Origin: Cichorium intybus
Taxonomy: Eukaryota > Streptophyta > Magnoliopsida > Asterales > Asteraceae
Direction of reading: 5' to 3'
Length of the DNA stretch: 64,000 bases
Assembly (NCBI GenBank): GCA_023525715.1
Contig: CM042015.1
Coordinates: 82,788,250 to 82,852,249, forward strand
Shown here piece after piece: positions 51,348 through 63,298 of this stretch. Numbering within the stretch: position 1 is the stretch's first letter; each line of letters starts with the position of its first letter. The notes under the pieces were generated by a model that was given only the letters and a program-made list of their open reading frames with translations, was not told the DNA's origin and searched no databases. The translations under genes were made by a program, and so were the position numbers.

Positions 51348-52115
51348 TTTGTGTTTAATGTTTTATGAATATGAACTTATGTAAACGACAAGAATTATTT
51401 AATATATGTGACGTGATGTTTCATTCATAATTATTGTGTTTTATTAGCATGTTTAATCCTTGAATAATTTAGTTATTCTAAACGTCCATAGTCGATCATA
51501 GTTGTGGGAGCAATTATGAAGTAAGACTAATATGAATTGGATTGGTTGACTTTTATGGGTAAAAGTAGCAAAAGGTTGCAACCAAATTCATAGGTACTTG
51601 TCAGTGAACAAGTATTGGACTTGACCCGTTTCAAGATCACTCCATGGATCATTATCATAAGTGATTCTTGAATAAAGGTATTATCATTGTATCCTTTGAC
51701 CTGAGATACATATTTGGGACTCAAGTGTAGAGTGTACTATGCTTTGATATGGTTCACTGTTGTTCTTGAAATACAGACAACCATAAAGGCCATACTCATG
51801 CATAGTATTAACTATATGAGGGGCGTATGTAGTCAAGACAGGATTTGTTCCTCTTATGTGTTGAGAGTTAGACATCTAAGGCGCCTGTTTGAAAGTTGAA
51901 CATAAAATGAGAATGGTTAAGATCCATGTCTCATGTTCAACATGATGTCTGTGACAAAGGGATAATTGATAGATAACCTTATACATCAATTAGAGCCTCG
52001 TGTTTTCTGAAGAATTGAATGTTGTTGAATGGCACAATGTCATGTGTTATTGGGGGCAGTGAAATGTTGCTAGACGTTTACCACTGTCGATATCATTCTA
52101 TGATACAACCTTGTG
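51348..52115 (+). other. 3' non-coding region of element E
   Basis: About 770 bp between the pol stop and the purine tract. No env-like frame; the 60-65-codon frames on both strands are not convincing. Confidence 0.7.
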
Positions 52116-52127
52116 CAAGTGGGAGAT
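52116..52127 (+). other. Polypurine tract of element E
   Basis: AAGTGGGAGATT immediately before the 3' LTR. Confidence 0.88.
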
Positions 52128-52469
52128 TGTTAGTTCTATATGCCCAAGGATGATCATAAAATGATATTACTAATAATACATGATCCTATAGGGTCACACC
52201 AACAACAAGTTTGACACCAATTGATCATTTAGAACGTTAAATTTGATTTAACATCAAATGATACTAAACTTGCAATTTAATATTGTAGGTTATTATTATT
52301 TGAGGTAAATAATAATAACTACAAAAATTAAAGGTTGATTAGTAATTCATATGTGATGAATTAATTAAGTGTAACAATTAAATTGTTTAAATTGTTAAAC
52401 GATTTAATTGATTTATAAGTAAGCCTTTTATTTAATTTAATTGGTAAATTAAATAATATATATATATTG

Positions 52470-52534
<65 letters not shown>

Positions 52535-53237
52535 ATTATACAATTAAGATTGTATATTTAGATGGTTTATTTATGTATATGATTATGGGTTAAATGTTAT
52601 CCCATTTAAGAAATAAGAAGATGTATTATTTATAAGCTTTTATTATCTAAGTTTTATAAATAATAACAACCCACTAGCACTTCATTTGTCATCATAAAAT
52701 CAGCCATATTGGAAGGAAAAGAATGCATTAAGAACTTAAAAGAAAAGGAAGATGCTTTGTGTCTTCTAGCTTTTGATTATAGAAATCAAATGAGACTTTC
52801 TTATAAGCTAGTTGCATGTGCTTTTCTTTTTCTTTGTGTGATATATGTTGGCCACGATTTTGAGGGTGTTAGTACATCATTCTTGCTTCAAGAAATCAGC
52901 CAAAAACTCTCCTTAAGTTCTTAGAAAAAATTGGTTTTTGGTTTTATAAGAAAAGGAGTCATATCTTGCAAGTTGTGGAACTAGCATTCAAGGGTGTTCA
53001 AGCTTGTGGTGGATCAACTATAGAGGGATTCTAATTTGATTCCTAGCTATCAAAATCATCCAAACCAAACCCAAGAACAAAGGTTATGATCTTGAACTTA
53101 AACTATGTTTGTTCTTCATCTTATCTCTACATGCATGTAGCATGATCCTCTTGAAAATGGAATTTGTGTTCATGATTTTATGCTTCCGTTGCAAACTCTT
53201 GTTTTTGAAACTATTACATGAACCTTGATTTCCAACA
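52128..53237 (+). repeat. 3' LTR of element E
   Basis: 1110 bp, matching 44,237-45,408 apart from (TA)n length and about seven substitutions. (TA)n at 52,471-52,521. Confidence 0.95.
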
Positions 53238-55589
53238 GCAACATTGGCCTCCTCAACTCTCAAATCCTTCACAAAAGACCTCCAACTTACCCATTTAATG
53301 GAAACTCTTATGTTTTTAAGTTTCACCCCACATATAAAACTTATTATCCATCTTAGTACTTGTTTAAATCAGCCTGGGCCCATAGTTTCACTAATTTGGC
53401 AAAAATAGCCCTTTTTATAAAAATTCTTACAATTTGGTCCTTTCCCCAAGAATGGGATGTTACAATTCATCCCCCCTTAAAAAGATTTTGTCCTCGGAAT
53501 CAGGAAACTTATGAGGGTACTTCACACTAATCTCATCATCGGGCTCCTATGCCACATCAAAGACTATATGATAATGCCACAGGACGTTTATACCTTTGAT
53601 CTTCTTATTCCACTCATTACATTTTTTACACTCTCGGTAGTGATTGGTTTGACTGCTAAGAAGATGATCCTATCAATCACAACCAATAATCACTACAACC
53701 ATATTGGCTAACACCATTGCCACATGGGCAAATACTCACTCTTTCAGGGCACACCCTTCACTATTGAATCGCTGACACCAAGGCATCTCACCTTACTCCT
53801 CAAGTGATACTCCAGCCACTATCATCATCATCGGCATAAACTCATATCTATAGCTCACACCAAGCCACATTCTCAGCATACCAGTCCCATATAACTATCT
53901 AGGGACCCAAATACCATCTCAGGTATGGCAAACTTCTTACTTCATCACATATGAATATTATTAGCCATCTACCAACAACTGTTTCAAATCTCCTTGAAAC
54001 GGTCAACTCTAACTCAATAAGGAAAATTGTCTCATCGATTTCAACCGACTCTTTCTCAATTTTCTACTCTGTCACAAAACGACTTTTTAGTTCTTACCTA
54101 ACTAACGCATTCTCATATATGTTGGGGTATGAGAAACACTCATATAACATACACAGATATCAAAATGTCTTACCCACGTCACATAACTCAGTATTACTGG
54201 AATAGGTCCGGAATACAATAAAATATTAAAAACTATGCCAAGTTTCACTCGCGCCTCCTCTAAATTTGGTATTTAACCCTCAACACTTTGGTCACTCTAG
54301 ACCCCTTTTAGTTGTCTTACTACCAAAACCGATTTCAACTTCTCCAAAAGCTCATTTATCTATGCTCCCACCTCAGCACACATATTATGTTTTCACCCAA
54401 TATACAACTAAAAATCCTCCACCAAAAATGGCTCCTCCTCATCTCATTTTAACAACATAACTCATGTTGTTTCTCTTGGTGTACTCACTCACTACCTCTT
54501 CACTTAAGTGGACAATCCACATCATGCTCTCACTCAATCAATAATCATAACGAACTCAACAACTTATTATCAATTAAATTTTCAACACAATCGCATATAT
54601 TTATCCCGACACATCATCAGTAAGAATTCTCCCCTCGCCATTTCTCCGTCATTCTCATCTAAATTTCTAATTTATCATAATGACACAAAATAAATCATAC
54701 ATACGTACGACTCACCGTAATATCTACACACAACTCGCAAAGAATTTATAATGTTCAACACCGCAATCTCTACGGTGAGATCATATCTCATCACTCGAAT
54801 AACTCATTAATCTAAAAAAAACTCCGCATTATTATAACAAAATCTACTATCCATCGTCTCATACGAATAAGTAGTTTTGTTATCTCGACATTCACAAATT
54901 TCTCTCATTGGCAGTAATCAATTTGATTGTTAAGGAACGAATCCTATTAATCACAATCACAATTACTTTCCTCCTCTTTTTAACTCATAAATTTTCATCA
55001 TGCATTTATAGAATTCTGTCTCATTCAACATGAAAGAAATCTCACACATTCTCAACATGACTAAGTGACAAACACACTTACTCACAACAACATTTCTTTA
55101 CAATATTACTCACTGTATTATCTCATAGTACCCCCGTACTGTTACTCAGCCTCTAATTTGTTCTCTTCTCAACCTGCAAGGTTTCAAGCCACATAAGATT
55201 ACTGCTATGTTCATATATATCCACACGCAAGGATAATACATGTCTCATTACTTCGCATCACCATAAAGTACGTGCCTGTCTACACACAAACACAACACTG
55301 CGATACCACCCTGCCTCAACTCATAGTACCCCGTACCATCCTCTGGTTTCATCACTCAATGTTGTGTCACGCTATCTCATATCGTCCTCTAATCAAATCA
55401 TGGTATCTTGTACCATTCTCTGATTTCAATCCATCTCCTTTTTTACTCTAGCGGGTCTCCTTTACTGTCTCGATTCATAAAGACTCGTCGTCACTCCTCC
55501 TTTGGTTCGAGTTACAAAGGTCCTTGCTACTCTAACCACAAGGTACTTATTTTGTGGTTCCACATAATTATGTGGTTTCAACCTCAACT

Positions 55590-55763
55590 ACTCAATATGT
55601 GACCCCATAGAATATGTGGTCTCAATCACATTTACTCGTTATGTGGCCCCACAAAATATGTGGTCTCAACCACTTTACTCAATATGTGGCCCCACAAAAT
55701 ATGTGGTCTCAACAACTTTACTCAATATGTGGCCCCACAAAATATGTGGTCTCAACCACGTTT
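55590..55763. repeat. 43-bp minisatellite in B internal 2
   Basis: Same four-unit array as at 40,984-41,157, with the same copy number, so it predates the tandem duplication. Confidence 0.9.
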
Positions 55764-56989
55764 ACTAAGCAATTAACTCAATCTCTAGGCCAATAAGGCC
55801 TACATGAACCACTCTAGGTTCTCTCAATTATAACCACAAGGTACTCTTTATGTGGTTACTCAAATGTCCTCTGACCTTTCTTTCACGAATATCTCATTAT
55901 GTGACAATTCCAAACCGCACAATTCAACACTCAACATGTCAACTCATAATAAGCTATAGTTTGCAATCAACTACACACTCACTGTCTTTCTGAACTCATA
56001 CTCTTTTGGCTATCTCAGCCATTCATTTTGATCAATTAATATATGGTCTCAACCACATAGTACTCGTACACAGAAATCTCGTCACATCTGTGAAACAACA
56101 AACACTATATATATAATATTATAATTTATATATTTTTCACATGCATATACTCATTATACACTCTTCTCCATGATTGCTAAGTATTCACCAAGCAACCACT
56201 TATAATCTAAATTATACATAATCACAAAGCACTCGTTATGTGATATGTAAATCTTACCCTAAGTTGACACGAGATTCTCATATCGATGCCAATTACTACA
56301 TTTTTATAACCACAATTCTCTAACACATGTAATTTCAATTGATCTTTTATGTGTCCATATGTTTTACACATAATCTAATACATGTATTATCAACAATTAA
56401 ATACGCGCGACACGTTACAGCTAACATGTTAAGTGAAATTACTTACATACCTCATAGCAATAAAATCTTACCTCCTCATTAGTTGAAACATGCGTACTTC
56501 GGCTTTCAACACTTGAGTGTACTCGGCTACACTCACACATCTCAACTCTTAGCTCATGCTCGGCTTATACTCATATTATTTCTCATCATCAGTTGGAATT
56601 TCGCCTCAACCGGGATCTCATCTTATCATCTCATCATCATCTGAAAATTTGCCATCAATAAAATCTAATCTCATATTCAACTAACGTCTCATAATTAGCT
56701 GAATTTCTCGTCTCCTCGTTGGTTGATATCTCATATCGGCCAAAATCTCATTTCATCATCCACTATTGGTCCAACCAGCTCTGACCAATTTCTCAACTCA
56801 TCATTCATCTGACTCCATATCTGTATTTACACACTTTAAACAACAAATAATAATATAACAGAATAGTTATACTCAACTCATACACTGACACCTGTAGCAG
56901 TATCTTTTCCAAGCATATGATAGGGGCTCTCTCTCTTCTCGGTTCAAGTCTAGGACTCTATACTCAAAGACCTAGTTCGCTTAAACCAT

Positions 56990-57001
56990 GCTCTGATACC
57001 A
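56990..57001 (-). other. Primer-binding site of element B, copy 2
   Basis: The minus strand reads TGGTATCAGAGC, three bases from LTR3. Confidence 0.92.
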
Positions 57002-57004
57002 ACT

Positions 57005-57109
57005 TGAAACACCCGGTTTCTCATACAAAGTAACACCCAAATTTTTTTTAAAAAATTATACATCAAATATGGGTATACTTGTACTCAACCATGGAAACAA
57101 GATGCTATT
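57005..57109 (-). repeat. LTR3 of element B, first 105 bp
   Basis: Matches the first 105 bp of LTR1 and LTR2 (TGAAACACCCGGTTTCTCAT), then is interrupted by D2 at 57,110. The remaining roughly 1.95 kb should lie beyond D2, outside the window. Confidence 0.92.
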
Positions 57110-57851
57110 TGTTGAAAATACGATGACTGATATCCACGAATAAGGTTTTTAAGCCTATTACTGTGTGACAGATATGTATTTTATCTATAATATGCGGAAT
57201 AAATAAGAGTTGCGGAATAAAATAAAACGGTAAATCTAAACTAGACAGTATTTAAATAGACAGAAAGCGGTAAATAAAGTAAATGTTAGAAGTTAGAGGT
57301 TAGATGTAATAAACGCCATTATCAACGATAAAGTGTTTTTACAATAAATAAAAAGGTTAGAAGTTAGAAGTTAGAAATTAGAAGTTAGATGTCTCGGTTA
57401 AATACAGTCCACATATGTTTTCGTTGTCTTGGTTCAATTTGTATGTCTTGGAATTTAGTACAATTGATTTATAACAGTTTAAATAAATCAATAACGGCTC
57501 AGGTAAATTATTGGAATTTCAAAAGAACTTATCGATAGCAAATGAAGATGGCGATTCTCTTTGAAGCGTCGATTCTTGTTCTTTGCTCGGCTTTTCTTGC
57601 TGAATGGTATTTCTTCGGTTTTGTATTGGTTTGGACGTGGGTTTGCTTGAGTGTGTGTATTGTAGTTGTATTGGTGCTGTATGGGTTTGGTGTCGGGAGA
57701 AGGTTTTGTTTCTTGCGGTTATATGGTTTGGTTCTTGTTGCCAAATTCAGAAATTTGAGTGTCTTAAGATTTCTGGTCGTGGGTAAGAGTGTATGGTGCT
57801 TGGTTGATGTGTATAGGTGTTGTGTGTTTGGAATGGCAAGAGGCGAGCTTC

Positions 57852-57861
57852 AATTTATACT
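57852..57861 (-). promoter_or_regulatory. TATA box of D2 LTR
   Basis: The minus strand reads AGTATAAATT, just downstream (LTR orientation) of the TCGCGA array. Confidence 0.6.
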
Positions 57862-57877
57862 GCTGAACTACAGCCAT

Positions 57878-58152
57878 CGCGTCGCGACCAGGCATGGCGT
57901 CGCGTCGCGAAGGTGCGGCTGTCGAGTGCTTTTGGTCGGCCACTGGTTAGTGCGTTGGGTTGGTAGTCTCGCGATTAGAAAGTTGGTGGTGTCGCGTTGG
58001 AGCCTTCGCGTTGCGACCATGTCCTTCGTCGCGTCGCGATCACTGAAGGATTTTGGTCTTCTGTCTTGCTTCTCTTCACGTCTCGACAAATGTGCTGTCG
58101 GGTCGCGATGGGACTTCGGGTCGCGACCGGGCCTTCCGTCGCGTCGCGATCG
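57878..58152. repeat. TCGCGA array in D2 LTR
   Basis: Seven TCGCGA cores, mostly in CGTCGCGTCGCGA or GGGTCGCGA contexts, with degenerate copies between. Same place as the D1 array relative to the TATA box, but a different flanking unit. Confidence 0.88.
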
Positions 58153-58366
58153 CTGAAGCAATGTGACATTTTTGTATTTTGCTCTTTTGGTTCGTAGCAT
58201 TATTTCCTCAGGTTTGGTTGTTTTCTCAAAGTTTCTTGGGTCTTGATTCATCTTTGTTTTTTATCTCGAATTCATGCAATCTGAAATAAACTGATAATAT
58301 TTGTTAGATAAAAACAGTTCATCTTATTTCAGTGATGGTCACATATAAAAATATATTTTTCAACAA

Positions 58367-58381
58367 TTTCCCCCTATGTGA
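58367..58381 (-). other. Polypurine tract of element D2
   Basis: The minus strand reads CACATAGGGGGAAAT directly before the 3' LTR. Confidence 0.85.
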
Positions 58382-59875
58382 TCATTACTGAAATAAGAAC
58401 AGATTAAAAGGTTAAGGTTGCAAATTCTTAGAGTTTGGATAAAACATTTATAAAACCATATCACGTGTTTTGAAAAAGTGTGACTAGATTTTACATATGT
58501 TTTGAAAAATGTTTGTCAAGAATATTTGTTTCTGAATCAAGGTTTCATGTTCAATAATCAAAAGGGTTTTTGTATATGTACTTTCATAATATTCCTTAAG
58601 ATTTTATAACATTTATAAAGACGACAAGTGATCTTAATAGGTCGATTCAGATGAACTCTCATAGGTACAGCTCACACTTGACTGAGGTGTTTGTTTGTTC
58701 TGGGTGCAGAACTGGTGTATAATCACTAAAGATGAGTGATATCTCTCAGTTTGAAGGTGTTTGACTTATGCTTAATGTGGATTTATACCTATATACTTTA
58801 GTCACTTGGTCTTCATATTAGATAATCAATCACATAAGACTGGTTTCGGCATTACTCAGAGGGTTTCTTCATTCATGTCATTGATGTTCACTGTCTCTCC
58901 GTCGGGAAATACATGTAGAGGGGTTTAGAAATTTTCATAGTGCGTATTGCAACTAAGAATTTTCAATTTATGAAGGCTACAGTATCCCGGTAAGTCTTCG
59001 GTTTTGACAGCTATATTTGATAAATCTTTTGAGAATTCGTTGTTTGAGAGATGTCTGTCTTCACGGATTGTTGTAATAACTCTTCTTTTGCTTTGGTGAT
59101 TTGTTCACCTTTGTTTTATCTTTTCTTGATTTTCGCGAATACCTTTTGTGTAAAAGATATCTGATGTGGTTACCAATTGTGATTTGTTGACAGCATTTGT
59201 TGGATATGACTTTGTCGTTTCTTCTTTTGTCAGATTCGTTATGCCAGATGATGAAGCTTTTCTTGATGTGGTTTGATTGAGGATAGGGATAGGTGATATA
59301 ATAGACAGTTTGTCTAATATATAAGAAAATGAAAGTATCGTCCCTGGTCATTTTGATATCTAAGCAAAAATGAGACTAGCATCACGGTATAAGAGTATAA
59401 ATCCTATAAGTCATAATGAAAACACCTTTGCTCACAGAAATGAATTCCACTTAGCAGTTAAAGACGAGGCACAATTTCTCACATGGGTTTGGTTTTCATC
59501 TGAATCTCCTGATCTTATGTCCCTTAATAGATAAAATCGTTTATAATTGAAATAAATTCAAAGGGAATAGGAGAATGTACATAACAAAAATGTTTGAAAT
59601 TTGAACCTTCTCTTCAATTAAGAATCAATATTACTGAGAACATTCATCGAGCATAAGTATCTGAAAATTTAGTCACGAAGATGTTAATCACATGGTTTTG
59701 TAAAAATTTAAAAAGATAAAACTTTATCCTAAATTTTTTGAGAATTTTTTATTATGTGGATGTTTTTGAAAATTTTGGTTATTTGAATGTTTTTGGTAAA
59801 ATTTTTGTTATTTGAATGTTTTTGGATTTTCTTTTTGAATAAACGTAAACACTCTTTTGTACAAAAAGTAAGAGA
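58382..59875 (-). other. 3' non-coding region of element D2
   Basis: 1.5 kb after pol, where some SIRE elements have an env-like frame. Only a 96-codon Lys-rich frame (59,061-59,351) is present, without a signal peptide or membrane segment, so I call it non-coding. Confidence 0.6.
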
Positions 59876-62800
59876 TTAGGGATGAATGTTATCTGGATTC
59901 AACATTCCTAGACGGCCTAGGAAGTATTGAAACTTGGTTTCGTCTAGAGCCTTAGTAAAAACATCGGCAATTTGATCTTCGGTGTTTATGAAGTGCAATT
60001 CGATATGACCTTTTTGTATGTTGTCTTTGAGGAAATGATATCGAATGTCGATGTGCTTTGTCATGGAATGGTGCACGGGATTGTGAGAAATGGCAATTGC
60101 GCTGGTTGAGTCACAAAATATGGGAATTTGTGACACTTTGTAGCCATAGTCACGTAATTGAGTTTGCATCCACATGACTTGTGAACAGTAGCTTGCGGCA
60201 GCTACATATTCAGCTTCTGCGGTTGAAGTGGACACGCATGATTGTTTCTTTGAAGTCCAACTTACCAGTCTGCCTCCTAGAAATTGGCAAGAGCCAGATG
60301 TGCTTTTTCTGTCTAGTCTGCATCCTCCATAGTCGGAGTCGGTGAAGGCATTAAGCTGAAAATCAGAGTTAGCTGGATACCAAAGGCCAAGAGATGGAGT
60401 TCCTTTAAGATATTTGAAAATTCTTTTTACAGCTATAGCATGAGATTCCATAGGATTGGCTTGGTATCTGGCACAGACACATGTAGAAAACATGATGTCG
60501 GGTCTGCTGGCTGTGAGGTATAGGAGTGATCCTATCATTCCTCGATATTTCTTTTGATCAACAGGCTTGTCATTTAAGTCTGCATCTAATTTGTAACCAA
60601 GAGTCATTGGGGTTTTTGCTGTATTTGATTTGTCAAGAGAAAAACGAGTTAGAAGATTTTTGACATAATTTTCTTGATTGATGAAAATTCCATCTGATGA
60701 TTGTTTGACTTGTAGTCCAAGAAAAGTAGTCATTTCTCCTATCATGCTCATCTCAAATTTGCTCTTCATCAAATCTGCAAACTTGATACTCAAGGATTCA
60801 TCAGTAGAACCGAAAATAATGTCATCGACATATATTTGAACGATTAACAGATGTTTATTAAAAATTTTACGAAAGAGAGTTTGATCAATTGAACCTCTTT
60901 TAAATCCTGATTCTTCTAAAAATGTTGACAATGTTGAATACCAGGCACGAGGTGCTTGTTTTAAGCCGTAAACTGCTTTTTGTAACTTAAAACTGTGATT
61001 TGGTAACTGTGGATCTTCAAAACCTGGATGTTGTTGAATATACACATCACGATCAATCTCTCCATGTAAAAATGCACATTTTACATCCATTTGGTAAACT
61101 TTGAAGTTCTTGTGTGCTGCATATGCTAGAAAGATACAAATGGCTTCGAGTCTTGCAACTGGAGCATAAGTTTCATCGTAATCGATTCCTTCTTGTTGAG
61201 AATAGCCCTTGACGACAAGTCTTGCTTTGTTTCGACAAACTATGCCTTGATCATCAGTTTTGTTTCTGAAAACCCATCTTGAACCTACTACAGTAACATC
61301 GGGAGGAGTAGGAACAAGATCCCATACTTGGTTTCTTTCGAATTCAGCTAGTTCTTCTTGCATGGCTTTGACCCAGTCTGGATCTTTGAGAGCTGAATGG
61401 ATGGTTTTGGGTTCGGTCATGGATAAGAATGCTCCGTATAAACATTCATTTGAGGTAGCGGCTCTTGTTTGAATACCAGAATTGGGATCTCCTATAATTT
61501 GTTCTGCAGGATGATTTCTGGTCCATTTGTTTAGGCGAGTTTTTTCAGGTATTTCGATTGGTGTTTCTATGTCCCATTGTTCTTCTTGGTCAGGTGATTC
61601 TGTTGGGAATAGATTTTGGTTGTTGTCAGATATGTCTTTTTGGATTATAGGGTGAGAATGAGATAAAGAAGGTTCCCCCATAAATGATGCACTGGGATCA
61701 TTTTGGACAGGTGGATTGGGAGTGTTCAAAGAGGAATTTAGTGTTGGTAATTCTCCCCCCCCCCCCCCAACTTGATCTGCATTTTCTTGGTTTGATTGTG
61801 AAGTTTCTGCATCGGAGGTTCCTGTAGGAATTGTAGAAGATGTTAGAAATTCAGAACTATAAGCGGTTTTGGGTTGTTCAAAAAGTAAATCAATATCAAT
61901 TTCTATGTCCGTAGAAGGCATTTGTTGAATTGGATTTTGAAAAATATTATCGATCATTTTAGAACCAAAATGTTTACGATCCAATTTCCTGACATAAAAT
62001 TCATCGAAATGAATATCGGTACTTTCTTCAATTACTCTAGTACGTTTATTCAGTACTCGATAAGCAGCTGAGGTAAAGGAGTAACCAAGGAAAATTCCTT
62101 CGTCTGATCTTGATTCAAATTTTGAAAGGTGATCTTTGTTATTCTTTATGAAGCATCGACAACCAAAAATATGAAAGAATTTGATGTTTGGTTTTCGGTT
62201 GTTAATGACTTCATATGGTGTTTTATGAAGTTGTTTATGGATTAAAGAACGATTTTGAGTGTAACAAGCTGTGGCTATTGCTTCTGCCCAGAAGTATTGT
62301 GGCAGATCAGCAAAGATAAGCATTGATCTTGCAGCTTCGCACAGAGTTCGCTTCTTTCTTTCAACAATGCCGTTTTGTTGAGGAGTGTAAGGGGCTGAGA
62401 AGTTGTGTTCGATGCCTTTGTTTTTGATAAATGAGTCTAGAGTTATGTTTTTGAACTCTAAACCATTGTCACTTCGGATTCTTCGAACTGGTCGTTTGAG
62501 CTTTAATTCAATCTGTTTGATGAAGTTGATCATTTCTTCAGGTGCTTCTGATTTTAGCCTTAAAAAGAAAACCCAAGTAAAGCGTGAGTAATCATCAATA
62601 ATAACAAGGATGTATTTCTTCCCTTTTATGCTTTGGGTTTTTGCAGGGCCGCAAAGATCAATGTGCAGTAATTCTAGTGGTTCGGATACACTAGATTCAG
62701 GAATGCTTTTATGAGAGGATTTGGACAGTTTTCCTCCTTCACAAGCTGCACAAAGAGTTTCATTATCAAGTTTCAGAAGTGGCAGTCCGCGAACAAGATC

Positions 62801-63295
62801 ATTTGCAATCAACTTGTTGATGTAGCTGAAGTTGAGATGGGAAAGACGACGATGCCACAACCAACTAATATCAGCAGAAGCTTTGGACAAGAGACAGATG
62901 TCTGGTTTTCCATAGATAAGGTCCATATCTAGTGGATACATGTTGCCTAGACGATCAGAATTAACTAGAATGGCTTTGGTCTTGGCATCCGTGATTATGC
63001 TTCGTTGTTTGGTGAAAAGAACTTCATGATTGTTGTCACAAAGTTGTGATACGCTGATTAGGTTGTGTTTCAGTCCGTCAACGTAGGCTACTTTCTTGAT
63101 GGTGAAGTGACCATTTGTTATGTTTCCATAACCTTTGATTCTTGCAGTCATGTTATTTCCAAAAGTCACATCTTGTTTGGATTCTGTGGGTTTGAAGTCT
63201 CGTAGAAAGCTCTGGTTTCCTGTCATATGCTTGGAGCAGCCACTATCGATATACCATGTGCCATCCTTGGGTTCTCCAGCACAAAGTGCCTGCAA
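59876..63295 (-). CDS. Element D2 pol (protease, integrase, RT, RNase H)
   Basis: 1139 residues. Protease WYIDSGCSKHMTG has Asp about residue 17. GAG-pre-integrase WHRRLSHLNF and CAACEGGKLSKSSH follow. Integrase shows HIDLCGP, RSDNGLEF and TPQQNGIVERKKR, giving the D-D-E triad. RT shows NKARLVVKGYSQQEGIDYDE, QMDVKCAFLHG, KAVYGLKQAPRAW and YVDD about residue 822. RNase H shows AFTDSDYGG, STSTAEAEYVAA, FCDSTSAIAI and ADVFTKAL. A C15 run at about 61,754-61,768 (plus strand) encodes Gly in a linker before RT. The frame opens right after a TAA (63,296-63,298) and starts at TTG rather than ATG, so pol is presumably made together with gag. The domain itself is intact. Confidence 0.93.
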   Translation of the reverse strand: MQALCAGEPKDGTWYIDSGCSKHMTGNQSFLRDFKPTESKQDVTFGNNMTARIKGYGNITNGHFTIKKVAYVDGLKHNLISVSQLCDNNHEVLFTKQRSIITDAKTKAILVNSDRLGNMYPLDMDLIYGKPDICLLSKASADISWLWHRRLSHLNFSYINKLIANDLVRGLPLLKLDNETLCAACEGGKLSKSSHKSIPESSVSEPLELLHIDLCGPAKTQSIKGKKYILVIIDDYSRFTWVFFLRLKSEAPEEMINFIKQIELKLKRPVRRIRSDNGLEFKNITLDSFIKNKGIEHNFSAPYTPQQNGIVERKKRTLCEAARSMLIFADLPQYFWAEAIATACYTQNRSLIHKQLHKTPYEVINNRKPNIKFFHIFGCRCFIKNNKDHLSKFESRSDEGIFLGYSFTSAAYRVLNKRTRVIEESTDIHFDEFYVRKLDRKHFGSKMIDNIFQNPIQQMPSTDIEIDIDLLFEQPKTAYSSEFLTSSTIPTGTSDAETSQSNQENADQVGGGGGELPTLNSSLNTPNPPVQNDPSASFMGEPSLSHSHPIIQKDISDNNQNLFPTESPDQEEQWDIETPIEIPEKTRLNKWTRNHPAEQIIGDPNSGIQTRAATSNECLYGAFLSMTEPKTIHSALKDPDWVKAMQEELAEFERNQVWDLVPTPPDVTVVGSRWVFRNKTDDQGIVCRNKARLVVKGYSQQEGIDYDETYAPVARLEAICIFLAYAAHKNFKVYQMDVKCAFLHGEIDRDVYIQQHPGFEDPQLPNHSFKLQKAVYGLKQAPRAWYSTLSTFLEESGFKRGSIDQTLFRKIFNKHLLIVQIYVDDIIFGSTDESLSIKFADLMKSKFEMSMIGEMTTFLGLQVKQSSDGIFINQENYVKNLLTRFSLDKSNTAKTPMTLGYKLDADLNDKPVDQKKYRGMIGSLLYLTASRPDIMFSTCVCARYQANPMESHAIAVKRIFKYLKGTPSLGLWYPANSDFQLNAFTDSDYGGCRLDRKSTSGSCQFLGGRLVSWTSKKQSCVSTSTAEAEYVAAASYCSQVMWMQTQLRDYGYKVSQIPIFCDSTSAIAISHNPVHHSMTKHIDIRYHFLKDNIQKGHIELHFINTEDQIADVFTKALDETKFQYFLGRLGMLNPDNIHP

Positions 63296-63298
63296 TTA

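Larger units (their letters stand above)
53465..57004 (-). other. Internal region 2 of element B, non-coding
   Basis: 3540 bp, nearly identical to 38,857-42,398 over its whole length, with scattered substitutions and small indels. It has the same purine tract, minisatellite (55,590-55,763) and primer site (56,990-57,001), and no gag or pol. Confidence 0.9.
57110..58366 (-). repeat. 3' LTR of element D2
   Basis: 1257 bp, TGTTGAAAATACG...TTTTTCAACA, same family as solo LTR D1. It lacks D1's 100-bp tandem duplication and its TCGCGA array has a different repeat unit. Confidence 0.94.

Noticed and set aside
52709..52924. 71-codon ORF in the E 3' LTR with a hydrophobic segment
   Set aside because: The same position in the 5' LTR has a TAA near the start, so the frame is not maintained.
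57542..58156. 204-codon plus-strand ORF in the D2 LTR
   Set aside because: It lies within the LTR across the TCGCGA array, has no homologue in the sibling LTR D1, and is antisense to the element.
59061..59351. Possible env-like ORF downstream of D2 pol
   Set aside because: Only 96 codons, Lys-rich, no signal peptide or transmembrane segment, and AT-biased composition.
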